DNA of 64,000 nucleotides from Neomoorella sulfitireducens (lineage in GTDB: Bacteria; Bacillota; DSM-521; Neomoorellales; Neomoorellaceae): contig NZ_JANRHG010000002.1 of NCBI RefSeq assembly GCF_024733845.1, positions 1 to 64,000 on the forward strand. The letters are read 5' to 3'. This document shows, piece after piece, positions 25,504 to 36,591 of this stretch. Each line of letters starts with the position of its first letter. Position 1 is the first letter of the stretch. The notes beneath the pieces are model-generated. The model saw nothing but the letters and a program-made list of their open reading frames with translations. It was not told the origin of the DNA and ran no database searches. Position numbers and translations under genes: made by a program.

Positions 25504-26798
25504 CCTTTCTCTCCTCCTTCTACCCGTACAACACAGGCTATTTCTTTAACGACCGGCAGACCGGCCAGTACGTCAAGGGCTTCTTGCAGGTTCTGCTCCC
25601 GGACGCGGTGGGTAATAAGTACCAGTTCGGCCAGTTCCCCGATCATGCGTTCCTGGATAACAGAAGCCAGGCTAACCTCCCGGTCGCCAAAGACGCCAGC
25701 AATACTGGCCAGGACTCCCGGCCGGTCGACAACTACCAGTCGCAGGTAATACTTTGTAATGACTGCCCCTATAGGTTTCAGGGGTTTTTCATAAAAGCAG
25801 GTACAGGATATACGGCCGCGGGTTTTGTACTGAAGATTGCGGGCTGCTTCTATAATATCCCCTGCCACGGCGCTGGCCGTCGGCATGGAGCCGGCGCCCC
25901 GGCCGTAAAACATGGTTTCTCCTACGGCATCTCCTTCTACAAAAATGGCATTAAAAACATCGCTGACTGCCGCCAGGGGATGGTTTAACGGTACCAGGGC
26001 CGGGTGCACCCTTACTTCAATTCCCTCTTCGTCTTCCCTGGCAATTCCCAAAAGTTTAACGGCATAACCAAGGTCGGCAGCATAGCTTATGTCCTGGGCC
26101 GTCAGGTGGCTGATCCCTTCCCGGTAAACATCCGGGTAAGTAATGCGGGTGCCGAAAGCGATCGAAGCCAGGATGGCCATTTTGCGGGCAGCATCATCAC
26201 CTTTAATATCGGCTGCCGGATCAGCCTCGGCATAACCAAGAGACTGGGCTTCCCGGAGGACTTCTGCAAAATCCCGGCCTTCCCGGCTCATTTTGGTGAG
26301 GATATAATTGGTAGTCCCGTTGACGATGCCCATTACCTGGCGGATACGGTTGCCGGCCAGGCATTCTTTTAACGGGCGAATAATGGGAATACCACCACCC
26401 ACACTGGCTTCAAATAGAAGATCAACCCCCCTGGCCGCAGCGGCATCAAAAAGCTCCTTGCCGTGAAGGGCGAGGAGATCCTTGTTAGCCGTAACCACGC
26501 TTTTACCCCGGCTGATTGCTTTAAGGATATATTCCCGGGCAGCACCGGTGCCGCCCATAACTTCGACTATAATAGGGATATCCGGGTCGGCCAGGATGGC
26601 TTCGGGATCGGTAGTGAGTAAATCGGGGTTAACTTCTACCTGACGAAGCCGGTGCTTGTCCCGAACCAGGATGCGGCTTATTTTTAAAGGCCGGCCTAAC
26701 TTCTGGGCGATGGTGGCCCCGTTCTGTTCCAGGAGGCGAAGTACACCGCTCCCAACGGTACCAAGGCCCAAGAGGCCGATATTTACTGGTCCTGACAC
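25500..26798 (-). CDS. hom: homoserine dehydrogenase
   Basis: The 432-residue protein reduces aspartate semialdehyde to homoserine. The NAD(P) site [16 protein letters not shown] lies at the N-terminus, the catalytic domain holds [14 protein letters not shown] and [18 protein letters not shown], and an ACT domain ([20 protein letters not shown]) occupies about 350-425. GTG 26796-26798 is chosen as start because AAGGAG lies 9 bases upstream; the frame is open 18 codons further without an SD. It follows metX with a 60-base gap and overlaps thrC. Confidence 0.95.
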   Translation of the reverse strand: MSGPVNIGLLGLGTVGSGVLRLLEQNGATIAQKLGRPLKISRILVRDKHRLRQVEVNPDLLTTDPEAILADPDIPIIVEVMGGTGAAREYILKAISRGKSVVTANKDLLALHGKELFDAAAARGVDLLFEASVGGGIPIIRPLKECLAGNRIRQVMGIVNGTTNYILTKMSREGRDFAEVLREAQSLGYAEADPAADIKGDDAARKMAILASIAFGTRITYPDVYREGISHLTAQDISYAADLGYAVKLLGIAREDEEGIEVRVHPALVPLNHPLAAVSDVFNAIFVEGDAVGETMFYGRGAGSMPTASAVAGDIIEAARNLQYKTRGRISCTCFYEKPLKPIGAVITKYYLRLVVVDRPGVLASIAGVFGDREVSLASVIQERMIGELAELVLITHRVREQNLQEALDVLAGLPVVKEIACVVRVEGGEKG

Positions 26799-26858
26799 AC
26801 CCTCACTCTCCTTATAATAATAAATTTTACCGTAACCCTCACCGTTGAGCAATACTTT

Positions 26859-27977
26859 TTATCCATTCGCAGGAATTTCCCTGGTAAGATAAGATTTAAT
26901 AAAAGTTTCAAGCTGTTTAAATTCAATAAGAAAGGCATCATGTCCGTAGGGAGAATTGAGTTCCACGTACCGGGCACGACCGCCGCCGGCATTAATCAGG
27001 CGGACAATCTCTTTTACCTGGTAGGGAGGAAAAAGGAAATCGCTGGAAATGCCTATCCCCAGGCATCGGGGTAAATTAACCCATACCTCAGCATAGTTGC
27101 CACGGCCATGGCTTACATCGTAGAGATCCATTGCCTTGGTCAAGTAAATATATGCATTGGCGTCAAAGCGTTGCACCAGCTTCCTCCCCTGGTAAGCCAG
27201 GTAGCTTTCAACTTCAAACTGGCCCTCAAGCTGGTAGTATCTTTCCGGGTTCACCAGGGTACGGCCAAACTTCATGGTCCACGAGATATCGCTTTTATAA
27301 GTAATGGTCCCTATTCGCCGGGCCAGGGCCAGTCCCCGCTGGGGTCCCGGGGTACCGTAATAGTTTCCCTCTTGCCAATCAGGATCGGCATAGATGGCCT
27401 CACGCTGGACATTGTTAAAAGCTATTTGCATTGGCGTCGTCCGGCCGCCGACGGCAATAGGTATAATGGCCGTTACCATTTCCGGGTAAAGAAAACCCCA
27501 TTCCAGGACCTGCATACCGCCCATGGAACCACCTATGGCTGCAACCAGGTGTTTGACACCCAGATAATCCAGCAGTATTTTCTGGGCCCGCACCATATCG
27601 CGGATAGTTATTGTGGGAAATTCTTTGCCGTAAGGCCTGCCGCTGGACGGGTTTATGCTTGCCGGGCCGGTAGTCCCGTAGCAGCCACCCAGGACATTGG
27701 CGCAGACGACAAAATAGCGCCTGGTATCAAGGGCCCTGCCCGGACCTACCAGGGGATCCCACCAGCCGGGCAGCCGGTCGTCCGGGGAATGGCGGCCGGC
27801 AATATGGGCGCTGCCGGTGAGGGCATGGAGGACCAGGATGGCGTTATCCCCGGCAGCGTTAAGTTCGCCATAAGTTTCATAGGCTATGGTAAGGGGGCCT
27901 AAATAGGCCCCGCTTTCCAACCGCAGGCTTCCCGGCCAGTTATAATACCGGGTAGCAACAATACCTACATCTCCCAT
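26859..27977 (-). CDS. metX: homoserine O-acetyltransferase (MetX)
   Basis: The 372-residue alpha/beta-hydrolase-fold enzyme activates homoserine for methionine synthesis. The nucleophile Ser lies in AIGGSMGGMQVLEW (near 143-156), the Asp in GISSDFLFPP near 305, and the His in SPYGHDAFLIE near 338. LHALTGSAH and NVLGGCYGTTGP match MetX. Substrate residues suggest acetyl rather than succinyl transfer, as is usual for MetX, though some homologues use succinyl-CoA. It starts one base after the metY stop. Confidence 0.95.
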   Translation of the reverse strand: MGDVGIVATRYYNWPGSLRLESGAYLGPLTIAYETYGELNAAGDNAILVLHALTGSAHIAGRHSPDDRLPGWWDPLVGPGRALDTRRYFVVCANVLGGCYGTTGPASINPSSGRPYGKEFPTITIRDMVRAQKILLDYLGVKHLVAAIGGSMGGMQVLEWGFLYPEMVTAIIPIAVGGRTTPMQIAFNNVQREAIYADPDWQEGNYYGTPGPQRGLALARRIGTITYKSDISWTMKFGRTLVNPERYYQLEGQFEVESYLAYQGRKLVQRFDANAYIYLTKAMDLYDVSHGRGNYAEVWVNLPRCLGIGISSDFLFPPYQVKEIVRLINAGGGRARYVELNSPYGHDAFLIEFKQLETFIKSYLTREIPANG

Positions 27978-27978
27978 A

Positions 27979-29343
<1,365 letters not shown>

Positions 29344-29349
29344 TTACCC

Positions 29350-29463
29350 CCCTTATCTCTCAGGGCCAAGCCCTGCAGGAATTGGCACCTTTCGCTCCCG
29401 TAATACCGGGATGCGGGTTGCCGGGTTTCATCGGGCCAGTCCCTCCACCTCTCTCGATAAGAG
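29350..29463 (-). ncRNA. SAM-I (S-box) riboswitch
   Basis: On the minus strand P1 is CTTATC (29456-29461) with GATAAG (29352-29357). Between them lie the conserved S-box elements GAGGGACTGGCCC, GATGAAACCCGGCAACC, GGTGCCAATTCCTGC and CTTGGCCCTGAGAG. SAM binding should favour the downstream terminator and switch off metY and probably the genes after it. Confidence 0.96.
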
Positions 29464-29501
29464 TTTTACTTCCTGTATTCAATTAAGCCAGCTTGATATA
29501 C

Positions 29502-29530
29502 ACTATAAACCTTGTTTCAGCTGATGTCAA
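29502..29530 (-). promoter_or_regulatory. sigma-A promoter of the metY operon
   Basis: TTGACA (29525-29530), a 17-bp spacer and TATAGT (29502-29507) lie on the minus strand about 40 bases before the SAM-I aptamer, immediately past the stop of the FadR-type gene. Confidence 0.88.
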
Positions 29531-29535
29531 GATTT

Positions 29536-30282
29536 TTATTTTTCCTCACGCCAGGCAGCGGCAACTTGCGCTTCCACGTCTTCCAGGTGCCGGAACATGG
29601 CTGTTGCAGCCGCTTCGCCATCACGTGCAAGCAAAGCCTTTACTATCTCATAGTGTTCATCCACCGATCGCTCGCCGCGGCCGGGGATAGCCAGGCTGCG
29701 GGAACGGCTATCGGCCAGAAGGTCAAGCATGCTGTGCATCAAGCGCACCAGCACGGTATTACCGGTGGCCTGGGCCAGGCGGTAATGGAAATTGCTATCG
29801 TGCCCGGCAAGGAGGGAAAGGCGGCCGCTGCGCAAGCGCCCCAGGTGTTCCCTGGTTGTAGTCACCATACTCGCCAGTTCCTGGATATCGGCCTGGCCAG
29901 CCCTTTCCGCTACCCAGCGGGCTGCCTGGGGCTCCAGGACTTTACGAACTTCAAAGAGATGCAGAACGGTATCCCTGTTGACGGGTAAATGACTGGCAAA
30001 ACGCTTCAGGTACTCATCTGGATCCTGTTCGCTGATGAAAGCCCCCTGCCCGTGGCGAATGCTCACCAGGCCCTCGGCAGCCAGCATTTTCAGGGCTTCC
30101 CGGACGGAAGTGCGGCTCACGCCCAGCATTTCTGCCAGCTCCCGCTCTGCAGGCAGGCGGTCACCGGGCTTTATTCGCCCTTCGAAAATACTTTTTTTTA
30201 TTTCATCTACTACGCGGTGATAAACGCTTTTAGGATTGCGGTAAATGGGCTTAAAAGGCCTTTCCGTCAAATTATCGCTCAA
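29536..30282 (-). CDS. FadR-family (GntR) transcriptional regulator
   Basis: The 248-residue protein has an N-terminal winged helix (about 18-88: RIKPGDRLPAERELAEMLG, VSRTSVREALKMLAAEGLV) and a C-terminal all-helical FCD ligand domain with metal-type residues (EVRKVLEPQAARWV, DSNFHYRLAQATGN, VDEHYEIVKAL). FCD regulators sense carboxylic acids such as lactate, gluconate or glyoxylate; the ligand here is unknown. No target catabolic operon is adjacent, but its own promoter carries a FadR-type palindrome, suggesting autoregulation. It lies between spoIVA and the metY promoter. Confidence 0.92.
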   Translation of the reverse strand: MSDNLTERPFKPIYRNPKSVYHRVVDEIKKSIFEGRIKPGDRLPAERELAEMLGVSRTSVREALKMLAAEGLVSIRHGQGAFISEQDPDEYLKRFASHLPVNRDTVLHLFEVRKVLEPQAARWVAERAGQADIQELASMVTTTREHLGRLRSGRLSLLAGHDSNFHYRLAQATGNTVLVRLMHSMLDLLADSRSRSLAIPGRGERSVDEHYEIVKALLARDGEAAATAMFRHLEDVEAQVAAAWREEK

Positions 30283-30305
30283 AGTTTATCGCTCCTACCC
30301 TGGGA

Positions 30306-30324
30306 CAAGTGGTCTTACCTCTTG
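30306..30324. promoter_or_regulatory. FadR/GntR-type operator (TGGT-N3-ACC)
   Basis: CAAG-TGGT-CTT-ACCT-CTTG is an imperfect palindrome (7 of 8 positions per arm) resembling the TGGTnnnACCA operators of PdhR/LldR-type FCD regulators. It starts 4 bases downstream of the -10 box of the regulator's own promoter. Confidence 0.6.
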
Positions 30325-30328
30325 TTGA

Positions 30329-30357
30329 ATTGTACCATATCTCGCGGGAGCAGTAAA
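30329..30357 (-). promoter_or_regulatory. promoter of the FadR-family gene
   Basis: TTTACT (30352-30357), a 17-bp spacer and TACAAT (30329-30334) with an extended TGG before the -10 lie on the minus strand. Confidence 0.65.
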
Positions 30358-30432
30358 TAATTTAGAATAGGTGTTAAGGAAACAAAGATGGGTCAAAACA
30401 GTTCAGAACCCTGCCACGTGAATAGTTACTAG

Positions 30433-30458
30433 TAAAATAAACCGGGGAAATCCCCGGT
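30433..30458 (-). terminator. intrinsic terminator of spoIVA
   Basis: The perfect stem ACCGGGGA/TCCCCGGT (30441-30448 and 30451-30458) is followed on the minus strand by TTATTTTA. Confidence 0.85.
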
Positions 30459-30473
30459 ATCCTGCATTTGCTC

Positions 30474-31952
30474 CTAAATTATAATGCAGATCAAGCCACC
30501 ACCGCCGTCGTTTACTATGCGCTCTACCGTCTCCTGGAGCTTCACCTGGGCGCTTTCCGGCATGCGGTACAGTTTGCTCTGGATACCCTCCCGTACCAGT
30601 TCACTAAGTGATTTACCGAATACATTTGTTTGCCAGATCTTCTTGGGGTTATCTTCAAACTCCTCCATGATATATTGCACCAGGTCCTCGCACTGTTTTT
30701 CGGTCCCAATCAGGGGCGTTACCTCGGTAGTGATGTCGGCACGGATGAAGTGGTAAGAGGGTGCTGTAGCCTTAAGCCTTACGCCGGAACGCCCGCCCTG
30801 CTTAATGAGTTCCGGCTCGGCCAGTTCCATTTCTTCTTCGGTGGGTGTGACGACACCGTAGCCGGTATTGCGTACTTCCTGGATACCATACGCGATTTTG
30901 TCCCATTCTTTTTTGATGCCGGCCAGTTCCTTTATCCAGCGCAGGATATCATGATCGCCGCTTATGTCCAGGCCACTGGCTTCCCGTAAGATCTGGTAGA
31001 AGAGACCCTCCCTGGTAAACAGGTCAATATGGGCAGTTCCGGTTCCCAGATCCATATCTTTTAAGGATACTCGTGCTACATATTCATTTTCATTTAGCCT
31101 CCCGATGGCGCCATTGATGTCCCTTAAACGCCGGACCTCCCCTACTGCCTCCCGGACGGCATTTTCCAGCTGCTGTCTGAGCCAGTGGTCACCGGTAAGT
31201 TCATCTACCCAGCGGGGCAGGTTGACGTTAACTTCAGCCACCGGGAATTCATAAAGGGCTTCTTCCATGATATGCAGGATGTCTTCTACGTTTAATTGCA
31301 GGCAGTCCACCGGCAGGACCGGTACATCATAGGCGGTCTCAAGCTCCCCGGCCAGGGTAAGTGTCTCTTCGGCCATGGGATGAATAGAATTAAGTAGAAC
31401 GACGAAGGGTTTGCCTAAATCCTTGAGTTCCCAGATAACGCGTTCCTCGGCATCAACGTAATTTTCCCGGGGAATGTCGGTAATACTACCATCTGTTGTG
31501 ACAACAATACCGATGGTTGCGTGATCGGTAATTACCTTGCGGGTACCTGTTTCCGCCGCTTCCTGGAATGGTACAGGCTCCTCAAACCATGGGGTATTGA
31601 CCATCCGGGGGCCTTCGCCGTCTTCATAACCGAGGGCTCCCGGTACCGTATAGCCGACGCAGTCGACCAGTCTTACGCGCATCTTTAACCCTTCACGAAC
31701 GGTAATCTCTACCGCCTCATTGGGAATAAATTTAGGTTCGGTGGTCATAATCATGCGCCCGGCGCCGCTCTGGGGCAATTCATCCCTGGCCCGGTCACGC
31801 TCATTAGGATTCTTGATGTTTGGCAACACCAGTTTTTCCATAAATTGAGTAATAAAAGTTGACTTGCCGCTGCGTACCGGACCCATGACACCGAGATAAA
31901 TATCACCACCGGTACGTTCGGCTATATCCCGGAAAATGTCCCGCTTTTCCAC
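30474..31952 (-). CDS. spoIVA: stage IV sporulation protein A
   Basis: The 492-residue ATPase polymerises on the forespore to form the coat basement layer. The P-loop GPVRSGKST is at 24-32, the Walker B-like VRLVDCVGYTVPGA near 93, and the conserved YVDAEERVIWEL near 166. The C-terminus ends GGGGLICIII, the amphipathic anchor of SpoIVA. Length is exactly typical. The GTG start follows a GGGGTGG site. It is the last gene of the long minus-strand block and has its own candidate sigma-E promoter and a terminator. Confidence 0.97.
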   Translation of the reverse strand: MEKRDIFRDIAERTGGDIYLGVMGPVRSGKSTFITQFMEKLVLPNIKNPNERDRARDELPQSGAGRMIMTTEPKFIPNEAVEITVREGLKMRVRLVDCVGYTVPGALGYEDGEGPRMVNTPWFEEPVPFQEAAETGTRKVITDHATIGIVVTTDGSITDIPRENYVDAEERVIWELKDLGKPFVVLLNSIHPMAEETLTLAGELETAYDVPVLPVDCLQLNVEDILHIMEEALYEFPVAEVNVNLPRWVDELTGDHWLRQQLENAVREAVGEVRRLRDINGAIGRLNENEYVARVSLKDMDLGTGTAHIDLFTREGLFYQILREASGLDISGDHDILRWIKELAGIKKEWDKIAYGIQEVRNTGYGVVTPTEEEMELAEPELIKQGGRSGVRLKATAPSYHFIRADITTEVTPLIGTEKQCEDLVQYIMEEFEDNPKKIWQTNVFGKSLSELVREGIQSKLYRMPESAQVKLQETVERIVNDGGGGLICIII

Positions 31953-31998
31953 CCCGTCTTCTCCCTCCCCAGGCCATTTAGTTTACCGTTCATTCTTG

Positions 31999-32029
31999 CT
32001 GGCATGTTTTAACAATACATCTATATGAC
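31999..32029 (-). promoter_or_regulatory. candidate sigma-E promoter of spoIVA
   Basis: The minus strand has GTCATATA (32022-32029), close to the sigma-E -35, then 15 bases and CATGCCAG (31999-32006), a poor match to CATACAnT. spoIVA is sigma-E dependent in Bacillus. The -10 is weak, so confidence is low. Confidence 0.35.
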
Positions 32030-32096
32030 ATCGCGGCAAGAATAAGACCTAAAATTATTTGGGTCCTTAACCTTTTACAAATATATGCGCCCCCTT

Positions 32097-32127
32097 AAAA
32101 GAAAAGAACCTGCCTTGACGTACAGGT
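32097..32127 (-). terminator. intrinsic terminator after gpsA
   Basis: The stem ACCTG/CAGGT (32123-32127 with 32108-32112, 10-nt loop) is followed on the minus strand by TCTTTTCTTTT. Confidence 0.75.
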
Positions 32128-32137
32128 CCTTAAATCC

Positions 32138-33145
32138 TTACCAGATACCTGCTTCAACCTCATGGGTGCGGGGACGCTCCATAAGGGTTGCCACACATTC
32201 CCGGGCCGGTTTGTCTTCGTATAGAACCCGGTAAATCTCTTCGGTAATCGGCATCCGGATCTTATGCTGGCGGGCCAGCTCCCTGGCTGCAGCCGTAGTC
32301 CGTACGCCTTCAACTACCATACCCATCCCTGACAGGACTTCGGCCAGGGGCCTGCCCTGCCCCAGTTGTATCCCGGCACGGCGGTTGCGGCTGTACATAC
32401 TGGTACAGGTAACAATCAAGTCACCAATACCACTTAAGCCGGCAAAAGTCATAGCTTTTCCCCCCAGGGCGACGCCCAGCCGGGTAATTTCCGCCATACC
32501 CCTGGTCATCAAAGCCGCCCTGGCATTATCTCCCAGGCCCAGGCCATCGGCAATCCCGGTAGCCAGGGCAATAATATTTTTTAACGCGCCGCCAAATTCG
32601 ACTCCGATCAAGTCGGGATTGGTATACACGCGAAAGGTAGGATCTATAAAAATATCCTGAACGTATTCAGCCGTGTTTTTATCAGCAGCAGCCACTACAA
32701 CTGTAGTCGGCAGGCTGCGGCCAACTTCTTCGGCATGACTGGGACCGGAAAGAACCGCTACCCGGTTAAATCCTTCTTCGGCCAGGACTTCCGATAAGCG
32801 TTTTTTAGTTTCTAGCTCCAATCCTTTAGCGGTGTTAACTATTATTGTTTCTTGTGGTAAAAAATTTTTTATCTGCCGCGCCGTTAACCTTACAGCATGG
32901 GAAGGTACGCTTAAAACTACCAGGTCTGCACCCCTGGAGACTGTCCGGAGATCATGTTCAGGCCTGATACCGGCAGGTAATTTTACCCCCGGTAAATATC
33001 CTTTATTTTCTTTAGTTTTATCCAGTTCAGAAACAATTTCCGGCCGCCTGGCCCACAGGTTCACCTGGAAACCCTTGCGAGCCAGCAAAACGGCCAGTGC
33101 CGTTCCCCAGCTGCCGGCACCAATCACGGCGATAGTCTTTGCCAA
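32138..33145 (-). CDS. gpsA: glycerol-3-phosphate dehydrogenase [NAD(P)+]
   Basis: The 335-residue enzyme reduces dihydroxyacetone phosphate to sn-glycerol-3-phosphate for phospholipids. The dinucleotide site IGAGSWGTALAVLLA is at the N-terminus. LSGPSHAEEVGRSLPT, the catalytic GVEFGGALKNIIALATGI with its Lys, and a late NRRAGIQLG segment follow the GpsA pattern. It is next to plsY, which uses its product, with a one-base gap. Confidence 0.96.
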   Translation of the reverse strand: MAKTIAVIGAGSWGTALAVLLARKGFQVNLWARRPEIVSELDKTKENKGYLPGVKLPAGIRPEHDLRTVSRGADLVVLSVPSHAVRLTARQIKNFLPQETIIVNTAKGLELETKKRLSEVLAEEGFNRVAVLSGPSHAEEVGRSLPTTVVVAAADKNTAEYVQDIFIDPTFRVYTNPDLIGVEFGGALKNIIALATGIADGLGLGDNARAALMTRGMAEITRLGVALGGKAMTFAGLSGIGDLIVTCTSMYSRNRRAGIQLGQGRPLAEVLSGMGMVVEGVRTTAAARELARQHKIRMPITEEIYRVLYEDKPARECVATLMERPRTHEVEAGIW

Positions 33146-33146
33146 A

Positions 33147-33731
33147 TTAACCTCGCTCCCCGAGTTTATGTTCTGTTCCGGCCAGGAGACGTTTTATATT
33201 GGGCCGGTGGCGGTAAATAATGAGAGCTGCCCCGGCAAAGGTAAATAGGATATACGGCCAGGGACGGTGAAAAAAGAACACGAGAAATGGTGCCAGGGCT
33301 GCTGCAGTAATTGACCCTAAAGAAACGTAACGGGAAAAGATAACAATTATAACCCAGACCAGTACCGCCCAAAACAAGGCAACCGGAGCCATAACCATTA
33401 CAGCCCCCGCAGCCGTTGCCACACCCCGGCCACCTTGGAATTTGAGAAAAATAGACCAATTGTGGCCTGCTATGGCCGCCATGGCCGTTAAAGCTGCCAG
33501 CCAGGGACCGCCGATGAGCTGCCCCAGCCAGACAGCGATCATGCCTTTCAATGCATCTACGGCCAGAACTACCAGGCCGGGGATGGTGCCCATGGTTCTT
33601 AAAGCGTTGGTGGCACCTACATTGCCACTGCCCCGTCGCCGGATATCAAACCCGTAAATATAACGTCCTACTATAAAAGCTGTGGGAAGAGAACCAAGGA
33701 GGTAAGCCAGTATCAAGGCCAGCAGCCACAT
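33147..33731 (-). CDS. plsY: acyl-phosphate glycerol-3-phosphate acyltransferase
   Basis: The 194-residue membrane protein transfers acyl groups from acyl-phosphate to glycerol-3-phosphate. It has about five helices and the three PlsY motifs: LGSLPTAFIVGR with GSGNVGATNALR (near 12-45), KFQGGRGVATAAGA (near 97), and HRPNIKRLLAGTEHKLG at the C-terminus. It sits between der and gpsA; plsY-gpsA is a logical lipid pair. Confidence 0.96.
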   Translation of the reverse strand: MWLLALILAYLLGSLPTAFIVGRYIYGFDIRRRGSGNVGATNALRTMGTIPGLVVLAVDALKGMIAVWLGQLIGGPWLAALTAMAAIAGHNWSIFLKFQGGRGVATAAGAVMVMAPVALFWAVLVWVIIVIFSRYVSLGSITAAALAPFLVFFFHRPWPYILFTFAGAALIIYRHRPNIKRLLAGTEHKLGERG

Positions 33732-33749
33732 ATTTCCCCCTCCATTTTA

Positions 33750-35066
33750 TTATTGTCCCTTACTACGGCGGAACAGCAAACGCAACGGAGTGCCCTCAAA
33801 GCCGAAGGCCTGGCGGAGCTGGTTTTCCAGGTAACGCTGGTAGGAGAAATGGATATCTTCCGGACGGTTACAGAAAAAGATGAAGGTTGGCGGTTTAACC
33901 CGGACCTGGGTGGCATAGAATATTTTAACCCCTTGCCCTTTTACTGCCGGCGGTGGCGTGAGCATAATTGCTTCCTGTACTACGGAATTTAGTGTGCTCG
34001 TAGCAACGCGATGGCTGGCTTCTGCTCCTACGGCGTCAATGGCAGGTAAAATCTTGGCGACCCGCTGTCCTGTCAGGGCTGAAACAAAGAGAATAGGCGC
34101 ATAGGACATAAAACTTAACTCTTCCCGGATCCTTTCCTCATAGCGAGTTATTGTTTTATCGTCCTTGGGTACCAGGTCCCACTTGTTTACTATTATTATA
34201 GAAGCTTTACCCTGTTCATGGCCATAGCCGGCTATTTTTTTATCTTGTTCGGTAACGCCTTCAGTGCCGTCCAGGACAACCAGGACTACATCTGCTCGAT
34301 CTACAGCCTTCAGGGCCCGTAAAACACTGTAATGTTCTGTAGGGTTGGCAATACGGCTTTTGCGGCGCATGCCGGCTGTATCAATAAGGATGTACTCCTT
34401 TTCACCCCGGCGAAAATATGTATCTATGGCATCCCGGGTAGTCCCCGGCAGGTCGCTGACGATAACACGTTCTTCTCCCAGCAGACGGTTGACAATAGAT
34501 GACTTGCCCACATTGGGTCGCCCCACCACGGCTACTTTTAAGGCCGGCCCGTCCTCTTCTGCGGCAGTTTCCGGCAAGAGATCAACGATCCTGTCCAGGA
34601 GATCGCCTATATTTAAACCATGAATAGCAGAAACAGGTAAAGGTTCCCCCAGGCCCAGGCGGTAAAATTCGTGGATCATGGTAGGGTCCCTGAAGTCTTC
34701 GACCTTGTTGGTCACTAAAATTACCGGCCGCCCGGAACGGCGTAATAACTCTGCCACCTCTTCATCGTCCGCGGTTAAACCGCTCCTGGCATCGACGACA
34801 AAAAGGATAACATCGGCTTCTTCCAGGGCTATTTCGGCCTGACGCCTTACCTGAACTACCAGAGGATCGTCTGTTCTGGCGGCAATACCGCCCGTATCGA
34901 CCAGGGTAAACTGGCGGCCCCGCCAGTCGGCATCGCGATACAGGCGATCACGGGTAACGCCCGGGGTGTCTTCAACGATGGCCACCCGGGTGCCGGTAAT
35001 GCGATTGAAAAGGGTTGATTTGCCGACATTGGGCCGCCCGACAATGGCTACTACCGGTTTGGGCAA
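33750..35066 (-). CDS. der: ribosome-associated GTPase Der (EngA)
   Basis: The 438-residue protein has two tandem GTPase domains (GRPNVGKST near residue 8, GRPNVGKSS near 182) with DTGG/DTAG, NKVE/NKWD motifs, and a C-terminal KH-like domain. It acts in 50S ribosome assembly. The start is placed at TTG 35064-35066 ([15 protein letters not shown]), because GGAGG lies 8 bases upstream; the GTG five codons earlier overlaps the SD. The order DUF512 gene-der-plsY-gpsA is common in clostridia. Confidence 0.96.
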   Translation of the reverse strand: MPKPVVAIVGRPNVGKSTLFNRITGTRVAIVEDTPGVTRDRLYRDADWRGRQFTLVDTGGIAARTDDPLVVQVRRQAEIALEEADVILFVVDARSGLTADDEEVAELLRRSGRPVILVTNKVEDFRDPTMIHEFYRLGLGEPLPVSAIHGLNIGDLLDRIVDLLPETAAEEDGPALKVAVVGRPNVGKSSIVNRLLGEERVIVSDLPGTTRDAIDTYFRRGEKEYILIDTAGMRRKSRIANPTEHYSVLRALKAVDRADVVLVVLDGTEGVTEQDKKIAGYGHEQGKASIIIVNKWDLVPKDDKTITRYEERIREELSFMSYAPILFVSALTGQRVAKILPAIDAVGAEASHRVATSTLNSVVQEAIMLTPPPAVKGQGVKIFYATQVRVKPPTFIFFCNRPEDIHFSYQRYLENQLRQAFGFEGTPLRLLFRRSKGQ

Positions 35067-35127
35067 AAAGAATTCCTCCACTACTAAAATAAATCATCTA
35101 TACTGGTTTTAATATACGGTCGAGGTA

Positions 35128-36504
35128 TTACTGAACAACCGTGCGGCCGTAGCATCCCGCTATCAATCCTTTCCCAGTAGCCGGAACTACTTCTACGACT
35201 ACTCCCAGTTCAGCAGCAATGATTTCCGGCGTCATATCATCAAGGAAAACCGGCGTGTCCTTTTTTAACATTACGTCGGGGATGAGAATAACTCCTTCTT
35301 TTTCCCGGGCCCAGGAGGCAGCCTCTTTTAACCCCTGAAGAAGGTCTCGCCCGGTTAGGAGGCCGGCCACCGTCACCTGGGGACCAAAAAAATGATTGTT
35401 TACCGGAACCACCATGGCTTCCAGGCTGCTGGCCTTTGCCGTCGCCTCCTGGATAAGCCCTGCCAGGACTGGTGCCGCCAGGGTGCCGGTGGCTATTATC
35501 ACGCGGCGAGGCTGGATTTCTGGTTGTTTGAGTTTGGCCAGGGTAGCTTTGAATTCATCCAGGAAAAGGCGTGTTAGCCCCACGCCATTTTCCGTCTGGG
35601 GAAAGTCGTCATAGAAAGAAGCTGGAGGTAAGGGAAGATTGGCCAGTAAATAAAATTCATCGGCACCGTAAACAAAGCCGCACCCAAAACGGCGGCGAAA
35701 ACCTGCCTGCCAGGCGGCAATCTGGCTTATTATTCCAGCGGCCTCCTCCGGCTTTACCCTCCTTAAAGGGTACAAATGCTCCCTCCGGGAGGTTAGGCCT
35801 ACAGGTACTACGGCAATGGACTGTACTGCGGGAAAAAGTCCACTCAGGTCCTTTACCGTCCGTTCTAACTCCGGGCCGTCATTAAGCCCCGGGCAGAGGA
35901 CAACCTGGGTATGCATCTGGATGCCGGCTGCGGCCAGTTTCGTCAAATGCGCCATTATCTCCCCGCCCCTGGGATTGCCTAACATCTTGCTTCTTAATTG
36001 CGGGTTGGTGGTATGGACGGAAATATAGAGGGGGCTGAGATGCCAGCGCAAGATATATTCCCAGTCTCTGGGCCTTAAGTTGGTCAGGGTAATAAAATTG
36101 CCGTGGAGAAAAGAATAACGGTAGTCGTCATCTTTGATATAAAGACCGGGTCTCAAACCCCGGGGCATCTGGTCGACAAAGCAAAAAAGGCATTTATTAC
36201 CGCAACGGCGCAAGCCATCAAAGGTTGAAGCGCCAAATTCCAGTCCCAGATCTTCGTCGTAATCCTTTTCAATTTCCAGTAGCCATCGCTCGCTGCCCGC
36301 TTTTTCAATCTCAACCTCCAGGTTTTCACCGGCACAAAGGTAACGGTAAACAATCAGGTCGGGCACCCGTTCCCCGTTTATGGCCACCAACTTATCACCA
36401 GGGTTTATGCCCAGTGCTGCGGCTATACTGTCCGGCCGGACTGCTGTTATTACTACCCCTTCTTCAGGCAAAAGAATGTCATCTCCTGACCATCCCTTAT
36501 CCAA
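35128..36504 (-). CDS. DUF512 radical SAM protein with N-terminal PDZ
   Basis: The 458-residue protein has a PDZ-like domain (about 15-75: DSIAAALGINPGDKLVAING), then CGNKCLFCFVD near 100-110, whose three cysteines form a CxxxCxxC radical-SAM-type cluster motif. The DUF512 domain (about 280-455) includes GADEFYLLANLPLPPASFY. The exact reaction is unknown; the conserved link to der suggests a housekeeping role. SAM-radical chemistry is inferred from the motif. Confidence 0.88.
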   Translation of the reverse strand: MDKGWSGDDILLPEEGVVITAVRPDSIAAALGINPGDKLVAINGERVPDLIVYRYLCAGENLEVEIEKAGSERWLLEIEKDYDEDLGLEFGASTFDGLRRCGNKCLFCFVDQMPRGLRPGLYIKDDDYRYSFLHGNFITLTNLRPRDWEYILRWHLSPLYISVHTTNPQLRSKMLGNPRGGEIMAHLTKLAAAGIQMHTQVVLCPGLNDGPELERTVKDLSGLFPAVQSIAVVPVGLTSRREHLYPLRRVKPEEAAGIISQIAAWQAGFRRRFGCGFVYGADEFYLLANLPLPPASFYDDFPQTENGVGLTRLFLDEFKATLAKLKQPEIQPRRVIIATGTLAAPVLAGLIQEATAKASSLEAMVVPVNNHFFGPQVTVAGLLTGRDLLQGLKEAASWAREKEGVILIPDVMLKKDTPVFLDDMTPEIIAAELGVVVEVVPATGKGLIAGCYGRTVVQ

Positions 36505-36591
36505 GGCTGCTACAACGCCCTGGATTTCGCCTTAATTATCCAATATTTTACCCCGGCCGTCAAGTTTTTACTTGAAGCCCTTAATTTATGT

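Noticed and set aside
27108-27902. 264-codon open frame on the plus strand
   Set aside because: It is antisense to metX, whose motifs are complete; no SD or family match was seen.
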